From Burkholderia sp. (GTDB lineage: Bacteria > Pseudomonadota > Gammaproteobacteria > Burkholderiales > Burkholderiaceae), in contig NZ_JAHACR010000107.1 in the NCBI RefSeq assembly GCF_018375725.1, positions 1 through 12,090 of the forward strand: a stretch of 12,090 nucleotides of DNA. Reading direction: 5' to 3'. The notes beneath the pieces are model-generated. The model worked only from the letters and a program-made list of their open reading frames with translations. It was not told where the DNA came from and searched no databases. Positions 6,842 through 12,090 of the stretch are shown piece by piece. Both the position numbers and the translations under genes were made by a program. Numbering within the stretch: the first letter of the stretch is position 1; each line of letters starts with the position of its first letter.

Positions 6842-7612
6842 TCATGGCGTGCCGTCAGGCTCGGGATTCACGCGCAATCCGAGCACATCGAGATAAATGC
6901 CGAGCGAACGCCGGATCGATTCGGCGACGAGCTGTGTCATGTCCGTGTAGTCGCCGCTCAGGCAAGCCTTGTCGAGCGCGCCGCAGTACGCATGACGATC
7001 CGCCTCCCGGATAACCGCGGGTGGATAGCCCGACTTCATCAGTTCGACGTTCAGGAGGAGCCGGGCTGCCCTGCCATTTCCATCGACGTATGGGTGGATC
7101 CTGACGAATCGCGTATGAAGTTCAGCCGCGCGCGCGACCGGATGCAACGCGGAGACCTGCGCATACCACGCGACGAGCGCTGCCAGTTCCGCCGGCAGAT
7201 CCAGGAAATCGGGCGGCGTCGTACTGGCGCCCGCAATCGCCACGTTCTCGTTGCGATAACGGCAGGCCTCCTGGCCCGCACGGACTTTCAGCACGAGGTT
7301 GTGGATGTTCCGGATCTGCCACACCGACAGCGCCTCGTTGTTCGTGACAATCTCGTCGAGGTAGGGAATCGCTTCGCGATGGTGCGTGGCGTCGCAGTGC
7401 TCGCGCAGAGACCTTCCGCTCAGGGGCATGCCTTCAAGCACGACCGTGGTTTCACGCAGCGGCAGTTCGTCGTTGTCGATTGCGCGTGGACGAGGAATGC
7501 CGTCCCGCATGAACGTTTCCCGCAGCAAAGCCAAGGCTGGCGGCTGGAGCGGACGCGCCGCATCCAGCTTCGCTTTGTCGGCATCGATTGCTTCGAGCAG
7601 GGACGGGATCAT
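6842..7612 (-). CDS. Fic family protein (class II, predicted AMP-transferase)
   Basis: 256 residues. The catalytic Fic motif is intact: HPYVDGNGRAAR at 173-184 (consensus HPFxDGNGRxxR), preceded by HTRFVRI. Upstream of the core, TVVLEG (56-61) fits the inhibitory (S/T)xxxE(G/N) motif, whose glutamate blocks productive ATP binding; its N-terminal place makes this a self-inhibited class II Fic protein. Such proteins usually transfer AMP from ATP to hydroxyl side chains of targets; the target here cannot be named. There is no winged-helix tail of the kind found in longer Fic proteins. The ATG at 7612 is the only usual start before an in-frame stop, though no clear Shine-Dalgarno is seen. It lies 107 bases behind the integrase on the same strand, and no antitoxin-like small gene accompanies it. 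Confidence 0.92.
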   Translation of the reverse strand: MIPSLLEAIDADKAKLDAARPLQPPALALLRETFMRDGIPRPRAIDNDELPLRETTVVLEGMPLSGRSLREHCDATHHREAIPYLDEIVTNNEALSVWQIRNIHNLVLKVRAGQEACRYRNENVAIAGASTTPPDFLDLPAELAALVAWYAQVSALHPVARAAELHTRFVRIHPYVDGNGRAARLLLNVELMKSGYPPAVIREADRHAYCGALDKACLSGDYTDMTQLVAESIRRSLGIYLDVLGLRVNPEPDGTP

Positions 7613-7667
7613 GGCATCCGGCCACGCGACTATGCATCAGGCGCTTCCCGTATCATGCGCCCGAATG

Positions 7668-7687
7668 GCCCGGCCGGCGTGCCGGGC
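7668..7687 (-). terminator. GC-rich hairpin between integrase and Fic genes
   Basis: GCCCGGC (7668-7674) and GCCGGGC (7681-7687) form a 7-bp stem with a 6-nt loop, 32 bases beyond the integrase stop. No U-run follows on the minus strand. It could partially separate the two transcripts. Confidence 0.3.
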
Positions 7688-7719
7688 TGCATCCGGGCAT
7701 CGGCTTTCCCGCATTCGAA

Positions 7720-9420
7720 TCACGGCTTGTCGGCGAACGCCCCCGCGATCTGCCGGGCGCGCTTCACGTCGTCGCCGTGCAGGTAGATCGACGTCGTAGA
7801 GATCGACGCGTGGCGGAGATTGTCGCGCACCGTGGTCAGCTCGGCGCCGCGCGCGAGTGCGTGGGTGGCGTGGGTATGCCGCATCCAGTGCGGGCTGGCC
7901 TGCCGCAGCTTCTCCGCAATGGCCGGATTGTCCGTTTCCAGCACGGCGGCGGCCGACGCGAAAAAGCGTTGCATCACCTTCCAGAGCCGCACGCTGGTAA
8001 TGCGCGTCGCCCCGTCGTCGGCGAAGCTCGCGATCAATGGCGTATCCGGGTGCCAGCGACTGGCCGTGACCGGCAACCGGCGCTCGGCCAGATGTCGGTC
8101 GAGCGCGCTTCGGGCGAGCGGCGGCAACGCGACCCGGGCCGCCTTCCGCCCTTTCCCGACGACCTTGATCCAATGATCCCCGTGCGCGTCGGTCTCGATA
8201 TCGCCAAGCGTGGCGCCGACCAGTTCGCTGGCCCGCAGACCGGTCGCATACCCGAAATCCAGAATAAAGCGCAGCCGCTGCGCCGCCGGTGGCGCCCAGC
8301 CGTAAGACCATTCGAGTCCATCGGCGAGGGTGCGAACCAGCAGCCATTCGCCTTCGGTGAAGACGTGGGATGTATCGAGCGCGGCTGAACGTTGCGTGTC
8401 GCGCACCTTGACGCCGGCGAACGGGTTCGCGAGCAGATACCGCTGCTCGATCAGCCAGCGGAACAGTGCGCCCAGCACGGACAGCGAGTAAGCCGCCGAA
8501 CGCGCCGACAACCCGCCGGAAAACGGCCGCCAATCGTCCGCGCCGCGCGGACGGACCGGCCCGACCCAGCGTTCGCGCGGCGTCGGGCGGCGCAGGAACG
8601 CGCGGTAGGCGACGGCGTCCTCGGTCGTCAGCGACGACAGCGCCCGGCCCCGTTCGACAATCGCCCACAGGATCAGGCGTTCGGCCTCCTTCCGGTATGC
8701 GCGCTGCGTCGCGGCCGACTCGTGCAGTGACAGCCATGCCTGCACCGCCCGGTAATCGTTGTCCGCGTCGAGCGTGCAGGTCGCGCGCGGCGCACGGAAG
8801 GTGCCTGCCGAGCCGTCGACTTCGTGCGGCAGCCGCAACTGTTCCCACGGCAAGATGCCGGTGCGCGGCGTCAGCGCAACGAGCGCCCTCGCCCGCTCCG
8901 TCAGGGCCGGATGTCCGGCGAAGAAGGCCTCGATACGCCGGGCGCTGGCCGGGCCGAGGCCGGGAATCGCTTTCCACCACTGGCGCCGCCGGGGAATCCG
9001 CACGGTGAGATCGGCGAGCGTCGCGATGCCGTGGGCGCGCAGCACGGAAACCGCGCGGGTGGGCAGCCAAAGACCGATATCGTCGCTGATCTGGGGAACC
9101 GGCGCGCGTGCATGCCGCAGTTGCTCGATTGCGTCCGCGACGGCCTTGGCTTTCTGCAGACGCTCGCCGTCGGGATGGGTGAAGACGTCGAGCAGATCCG
9201 GCCGGCCGACCTGTCGCGCGATCCTGACCAGCCGGCGGCGAACCCCGCCGAGCACGCCCCGGGCGGACTGCCCTGCCCCGACACGATCCGGCAGATAGCG
9301 TTCGACGGTTTTGCGAACGGGCATGCCGGCGTACCACGCGCGCAGCATGGCCAGTTCGTCGGCATCGGGAAAGCCGGTCGGATTCGGGGCGGTGGAATTC
9401 ATGGTCTGGCTCGTTTGCAT
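7720..9420 (-). CDS. Tyrosine recombinase / phage-type integrase with N-terminal helix-hairpin-helix region
   Basis: 566 residues, longer than a typical phage integrase. The C-terminal catalytic domain has all expected residues: Arg396 (YATGLRASELVG), a lysine in VVGKGRK (423 or 426), His511-x-x-Arg514 (HWMRHTHATH), His537 (LRHASISTTS) and nucleophile Tyr546 (SIYLHGDD). A SAM-like core-binding region is at about 222-335. The first 200 residues are an added domain, probably the DUF3701 type seen in Burkholderia integrases, with a helix-hairpin-helix at about 150-167 (AIPGLGPASARRIEAFF). It should cut and rejoin DNA at specific sites. Starts at 9420 and 9402 are both possible and neither has a clear Shine-Dalgarno. 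No att repeat or tRNA gene is visible. It sits between a Fic gene and the ars cluster, so it may mark an island. Confidence 0.93.
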   Translation of the reverse strand: MQTSQTMNSTAPNPTGFPDADELAMLRAWYAGMPVRKTVERYLPDRVGAGQSARGVLGGVRRRLVRIARQVGRPDLLDVFTHPDGERLQKAKAVADAIEQLRHARAPVPQISDDIGLWLPTRAVSVLRAHGIATLADLTVRIPRRRQWWKAIPGLGPASARRIEAFFAGHPALTERARALVALTPRTGILPWEQLRLPHEVDGSAGTFRAPRATCTLDADNDYRAVQAWLSLHESAATQRAYRKEAERLILWAIVERGRALSSLTTEDAVAYRAFLRRPTPRERWVGPVRPRGADDWRPFSGGLSARSAAYSLSVLGALFRWLIEQRYLLANPFAGVKVRDTQRSAALDTSHVFTEGEWLLVRTLADGLEWSYGWAPPAAQRLRFILDFGYATGLRASELVGATLGDIETDAHGDHWIKVVGKGRKAARVALPPLARSALDRHLAERRLPVTASRWHPDTPLIASFADDGATRITSVRLWKVMQRFFASAAAVLETDNPAIAEKLRQASPHWMRHTHATHALARGAELTTVRDNLRHASISTTSIYLHGDDVKRARQIAGAFADKP

Positions 9421-9454
9421 GAACGCTAGTTTGACACATGAATCGTGTTGTAGT

Positions 9455-9481
9455 GATAAGAAGGATTATCTTTATGATAAG
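9455..9481. promoter_or_regulatory. Alternating GATAA half-sites upstream of the integrase gene
   Basis: GATAAG (9455-9460), TTATC (9466-9470) and GATAAG (9476-9481) occur at 10-11-base spacing in alternating orientation, in an AT-rich patch 35 bases before the integrase start. One helical turn between half-sites suits a dimeric DNA-binding protein, such as a repressor or directionality factor. No protein can be assigned. Confidence 0.35.
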
Positions 9482-9629
9482 AAATTGATCCGGAAACACG
9501 CTGCCGTTATCTGCCGCTCACGAATCTAAAGTTGTGTCGATCGCCGACGGTTGCATCATTTCCCTGAGTCTGACGCAAGGTTTCGAGATTGCCGGAAAGG
9601 GTGAATCCGCTCACCGTCACGTCCCAACG

Positions 9630-9665
9630 TTTTCAAAAATTCAACATTTCGATTATTATCGAACA
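9630..9665 (+). promoter_or_regulatory. arsR promoter with overlapping palindromic operator
   Basis: TTTTCA (9630-9635) and TATTAT (9654-9659), 18 bases apart, match -35 and -10 at four and five of six positions. The 16-bp palindrome TTCGAT-TATT-ATCGAA (9648-9663) covers the -10 box and ends two bases before the arsR ATG. ArsR-family repressors bind such dyads and release them on binding As(III), so autoregulation of the cluster is expected. The predicted start of transcription is at or next to the A of the ATG, which would make the message leaderless. Confidence 0.65.
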
Positions 9666-10001
9666 ATGGAAACGAACCAAGCCATTGCCGCGCTCGCGGC
9701 ACTCGCCCACGAGTCCCGGCTCGCCGTCTTTCGCGCTCTCGTGCAGGCGGGTCCCGGCGGCATGCCGGCGGGGCAGATTGCCACGCTGCTCGATGTACCG
9801 CCGTCATCGCTCTCCTTTCATCTGAAGGAACTCGCGCATGCGCAACTCGCCACTGGCCGCCAGGAAGGCCGCTTCGTCATCTACTGCGCGAATTTCGCCA
9901 CGATGAACGGCCTGCTGGCGTATCTCACGGAGAACTGCTGCGGCGGCAATCCCTGCTCGCCGGCGGCAGTTTGCTCGACGTCCGGGGCGCAACCGTCTTG
10001 A
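9666..10001 (+). CDS. arsR: ArsR family arsenite-responsive repressor
   Basis: 111 residues, typical for ArsR/SmtB repressors. A winged helix-turn-helix spans about 35-75 (AGQIATLLDVPPSSLSFHLKEL is the recognition region in outline). The usual ELCVCDL sensor motif of the plasmid R773 type is absent. A C-terminal cysteine cluster is present instead, NCCGGNPC plus a further cysteine (Cys91, Cys92, Cys97, Cys103), resembling the C-terminal As(III) site of the Acidithiobacillus ferrooxidans type. It should dissociate from DNA on binding As(III) or Sb(III) and derepress the genes behind it. The ATG at 9666 is preferred over an in-frame start at 9534 because residues before it match nothing and the operator palindrome would fall inside the gene. 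There is no Shine-Dalgarno. The stop overlaps the next start in TGATG. Confidence 0.93.
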   Translation: METNQAIAALAALAHESRLAVFRALVQAGPGGMPAGQIATLLDVPPSSLSFHLKELAHAQLATGRQEGRFVIYCANFATMNGLLAYLTENCCGGNPCSPAAVCSTSGAQPS

Positions 10002-10333
10002 TGCGCTTCTGCCATGCGCACATCCGCGTGCCGAATCTCGCCGACAGCATTCGTTTCTATTCGGCGCTGTTCGCTGCCGAGCCAGCCGTCGTCAAGAGCG
10101 ACGACGCGAAATGGATGCTTGACGGTCCCCGCGTCCACTTCGCGATCTCGCAGCGCGGCGCGGTGCCCGGTCTCGATCACCTCGGTGTCCAGACTGAAAA
10201 CGAAGCCGAATTGGTGGAGATGCATACGAGCACTGAACAGTGCTGCGCTGCCGATCGCCAAACTCGATCACGTCGCGCGGCAGAAATCGGTGTGCGAGAT
10301 CGGCCAACAGTCAATCCGGATGTCCTGACATGA
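10001..10333 (+). pseudogene. arsI: Shortened ArsI/CadI-like VOC protein, probably an internal-deletion remnant
   Basis: 110 codons against roughly 140-160 or more in ArsI (Fe(II)-dependent C-As lyase) and CadI proteins. Residues 1-73 match the family well: HAHIRVPNL, SIRFYSALFAAEP, AKWMLDGPRVHFAIS and PGLDHLGVQ with metal-site His60. After about residue 73 the sequence (TSTEQCCAADRQ and an Arg-rich end) no longer follows the catalytic second half, and the expected TTCCYA substrate cysteines and C-terminal metal-ligand glutamate region are missing. The frame is nevertheless open to a stop that overlaps the arsC start as ATGA. That suggests an in-frame internal deletion that joined the first half to a cysteine-bearing tail. 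Loss of the second beta-alpha-beta half should abolish lyase activity. It could instead be a novel short product. Confidence 0.75.
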
Positions 10334-10824
10334 CCACGAACGTACTGATCCTCTGCACTCACAACTCGGCGCGTAGCGTGCTGTCGGAAGGCATGCTCAA
10401 TCATTGGGCCGCGAAGCTCGGCAAGGACCTGCGTGCATACAGCGCCGGCAGTGCGCCGAGCGGTCGACTCAATCCGTTTGCGCTGGAAGCGCTGACGAAC
10501 GCCGGTGTCGACGTCGACGGTTACCACAGCAAGAGCTGGGACGAGTTCGTCGGCGATGACGCGCCTGAAATGCGCGTCGTCATCACGGTGTGCGGCAGCG
10601 CGGCATCGGAGACGTGCCCGTACTGGCCCGGCAGCCCCGTCAAAGTACATTGGGGCTACGCCGATCCGTCGAATGCGCCAGGCGGAGACGAAGGCAAGCG
10701 TCTCGCCTTCGAGCTCACGCGCCAAGCAATCGGCTATCGCATGCTGCAGTTGCTGGCGCTGCCGCTCGATCGCATGAGCAATGCCGAACTTCAGACGGCG
10801 CTGACCGAGATCTCGCAAAACTGA
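10330..10824 (+). CDS. arsC: Arsenate reductase ArsC, low-molecular-weight tyrosine-phosphatase type
   Basis: 164 residues. The phosphatase-type P-loop is at the N-terminus, CTHNSARS with nucleophile Cys9 and Arg15. Two more cysteines, Cys88 and Cys96 in TVCGSAASETCPYWPG, fit the redox pair of the thioredoxin-linked arsenate reductases, and VHWGYADPSNAPG holds the general-acid aspartate region. It should reduce As(V) to As(III) in the cytoplasm, supplying the substrate of the pump encoded next. The ATG overlaps the stop of the arsI-like frame (ATGA), so translation is probably coupled; no strong Shine-Dalgarno stands alone. A longer frame opens at 10240 but its 30 extra residues do not fit the family. 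It is a different, unrelated fold from the glutaredoxin-type arsC fragment at the end of the cluster. Confidence 0.93.
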   Translation: MTTNVLILCTHNSARSVLSEGMLNHWAAKLGKDLRAYSAGSAPSGRLNPFALEALTNAGVDVDGYHSKSWDEFVGDDAPEMRVVITVCGSAASETCPYWPGSPVKVHWGYADPSNAPGGDEGKRLAFELTRQAIGYRMLQLLALPLDRMSNAELQTALTEISQN

Positions 10825-10833
10825 CCATTCGCA

Positions 10834-10863
10834 TGGCGGTCCGCTAAAACAAGCGGACCGCCA
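10834..10863 (+). promoter_or_regulatory. Intercistronic stem-loop between arsC and the arsenite pump gene
   Basis: A perfect 12-bp stem (10834-10845 with 10852-10863) with the 6-nt loop AAAACA starts 10 bases beyond the arsC stop and ends 27 bases before the pump ATG. No T-run follows, so it is more likely an mRNA-processing or stabilising hairpin, or a partial terminator setting relative expression, than a full stop. Confidence 0.6.
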
Positions 10864-10890
10864 ACGACTTCCAAGACTGAACCCTGTCCG

Positions 10891-11964
10891 ATGAATACGT
10901 CCAACGTTGCTCCGCCGGGAACGGCCGTCGCAAAGCCCGCCATCAATTTCTTCGAGCGCTACCTGACTGTCTGGGTCGCCCTGTGCATCGTCGCCGGTAT
11001 CGCACTCGGCCAGCTACTGCCCGGTCTGTTCCAGCAGATCGCCCGGATGGAGTACGCGCAGGTGAACCTGCCGGTCGGGCTGCTGATCTGGGTGATGATC
11101 ATCCCGATGCTGGTCAAGGTCGACTTCGGTGCATTGCATGAAGTGCGTCAGCACATCAAAGGGATCGGTATTACGCTCATCGTGAACTGGCTCGTCAAGC
11201 CGTTCTCGATGGCATTCCTCGGTTGGCTGTTCATCCGCCATCTGTTTGCGTCGATGCTGCCGGCGGACCAGCTCGACAGCTATATCGCCGGCCTGATCCT
11301 GCTGGCCGCCGCGCCGTGCACGGCGATGGTGTTCGTGTGGAGCCGGCTGACGGGCGGCGATCCGCTGTTCACGCTGTCGCAGGTCGCGCTGAACGACACC
11401 ATCATGGTGATCGCGTTCGCGCCGCTCGTCGGCCTGCTGCTCGGCATGTCAGCGATGACGGTGCCCTGGGCGACGTTGCTCACGTCGGTCGTGCTTTACA
11501 TCGTGATTCCGGTGATCCTCGCGCAGATCTGGCGCAAGATGTTGCTCGCGCGGGGGCAGGCAGCGTTTGACGCTGCAATGACGAAGATCGGCCCGTGGTC
11601 GATCACCGCGCTGCTGGCCACGCTGGTGCTGCTGTTCGCGTTCCAGGGTGAAGCGATCCTGAAGCAGCCGTTGGTGATCGCGCTGCTGGCGGTGCCGATC
11701 CTGATTCAGGTGTTCTTCAATTCGGCACTCGCCTACTGGCTCAATCGGGCTGTCGGAGAGAAGCACAGCATCGCATGTCCGTCGGCACTGATCGGCGCTT
11801 CCAACTTCTTCGAGCTGGCCGTTGCGGCCGCGATCAGCCTGTTCGGCTTTCATTCCGGCGCGGCGCTGGCTACCGTCGTAGGCGTGTTGATCGAAGTGCC
11901 GGTCATGCTGCTGGTGGTACGCGTCGTGAACCAGTCCAAGGGCTGGTACGAGTGCCGCGGTTGA
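10891..11964 (+). CDS. arsB: ACR3 family arsenite efflux transporter
   Basis: 357 residues with about ten hydrophobic segments, the ACR3 size and layout (true ArsB proteins are about 430). The signature is seen: a cysteine in the fourth segment, AAAPCTAMVFVW (Cys143), and a glutamate in the last one, GVLIEVPVML (Glu335). These correspond to residues shown essential in other ACR3 proteins. IACPSALIGASNFFELAVA (about 294-312) is also typical. It exports As(III), mainly arsenite, through the inner membrane using the proton-motive force. It is preceded by arsC and the 12-bp hairpin and followed after nine bases by an arsC-like fragment, so it is read in the ars operon from the arsR promoter. The N-terminal 18 residues before FFERYLTVWVAL are less conserved, but no better start is apparent. 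Databases often call ACR3 genes arsB or acr3. Confidence 0.95.
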   Translation: MNTSNVAPPGTAVAKPAINFFERYLTVWVALCIVAGIALGQLLPGLFQQIARMEYAQVNLPVGLLIWVMIIPMLVKVDFGALHEVRQHIKGIGITLIVNWLVKPFSMAFLGWLFIRHLFASMLPADQLDSYIAGLILLAAAPCTAMVFVWSRLTGGDPLFTLSQVALNDTIMVIAFAPLVGLLLGMSAMTVPWATLLTSVVLYIVIPVILAQIWRKMLLARGQAAFDAAMTKIGPWSITALLATLVLLFAFQGEAILKQPLVIALLAVPILIQVFFNSALAYWLNRAVGEKHSIACPSALIGASNFFELAVAAAISLFGFHSGAALATVVGVLIEVPVMLLVVRVVNQSKGWYECRG

Positions 11965-11973
11965 TATGGACAG

Positions 11974-12090
11974 ATGACTGCCATCACGATTTGTCGCAAC
12001 CGCGACTGCGGCACGTCGCGCAACACGCTGGCGTTGATCCGAGGCATCGGCCCGTATCTGGTCGACCGGTACAGCGAGCGAAAGGAAAGC
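11974..12090 (+). CDS. Glutaredoxin-type arsenate reductase ArsC, partial and probably decayed (runs off window)
   Basis: Thirty-nine codons are visible and open at the window edge. Residues 11-23 (DCGTSRNTLALIR) match the start of glutaredoxin-linked ArsC, including Cys12 that attacks arsenate. The preceding segment is ICRNRDC where the family has IYHNPxC, so the conserved His8, which lowers the cysteine pKa, is Arg, and Tyr7 and Pro10 are also replaced. After residue 23 the sequence (GIGPYLVDRYSERK) no longer follows the expected NSGxEPxxxxYL pattern. Both points suggest a degenerated or rearranged copy rather than a working enzyme. It starts nine bases after the pump gene, with GGA about four bases before the ATG, as a last gene of the operon would. 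Confidence 0.6.
   Translation, partial: MTAITICRNRDCGTSRNTLALIRGIGPYLVDRYSERKES

Noticed and set aside
9431..9459. A plus-strand promoter from the perfect TTGACA at 9431
   Set aside because: No acceptable -10 lies 16-18 bases away (TGATAA is poor), and the arsR start has a better promoter 200 bases further on.
7637..9499. A 620-codon minus-strand frame overlapping the integrase
   Set aside because: It is out of frame with an integrase that has every catalytic residue; the translation is Arg-rich without motifs.
9534..9665. An N-terminal extension of ArsR by 44 residues
   Set aside because: The extension would place the promoter and operator palindrome in the coding region, and the residues do not resemble ArsR proteins.
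10240..10329. A 30-residue extension of ArsC
   Set aside because: The LMW-phosphatase-type ArsC starts just before its P-loop at the ATG 10330, which also overlaps the preceding stop as ATGA.
1..12090. A CRISPR array, tRNA or rRNA gene
   Set aside because: No repeat-spacer pattern and no tRNA-like cloverleaf or rRNA signature was noticed on either strand; the only tandem repeat is the three-unit 24-nt array.

Overview
The window reads as chromosome from a high-GC betaproteobacterium, most likely Burkholderia sensu lato. This is inferred from the strong G/C bias at third codon positions and the gene families present; no rRNA or tRNA gene is visible to settle it. It joins a core-like left half to an accessory right half.

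Left part (1-4567): the C-terminal two thirds of an aldehyde dehydrogenase runs off the left edge. It is separated from a convergent FdhF/YdeP-type molybdopterin oxidoreductase (minus strand) by two stem-loops that look like back-to-back terminators. Upstream of the oxidoreductase lies a leader with four consecutive short hairpins. Beyond it is about 600 bases without a recognisable gene, containing an AT-rich patch with three exact-period 24-nt direct repeats that resemble an end of an IS21-type element. A small four-helix membrane protein of the YqhA/UPF0114 family follows.

Middle (4580-6776): a divergent pair encodes an EgtB-like selenoneine synthase (senA, minus) and a GT-B glycosyltransferase (senB, plus), the two committed enzymes of selenoneine synthesis. 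With the starts chosen here, both genes begin in one CATG palindrome, so each 5' coding region must hold the other gene's promoter. A credible senA promoter and Shine-Dalgarno sequence lie inside senB. The third pathway gene, senC (a SelD-like selenophosphate synthetase), and a hercynine-forming methyltransferase are not in the window.

Right part (6842-12090): on the minus strand, a large tyrosine recombinase with an N-terminal helix-hairpin-helix region is followed by a class II Fic AMP-transferase. On the plus strand a compact arsenic cluster reads arsR, a shortened arsI-like VOC gene, arsC (low-molecular-weight phosphatase type), an ACR3-type arsenite pump, then the first 39 codons of a glutaredoxin-type arsC that looks decayed. 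arsR appears to be transcribed as a leaderless mRNA from a promoter overlapped by a 16-bp palindrome. The integrase beside the resistance cluster suggests an acquired island. In this scheme ArsR senses As(III), ArsC reduces arsenate and ACR3 exports arsenite. The organoarsenical-cleaving step (ArsI) seems to have been lost.
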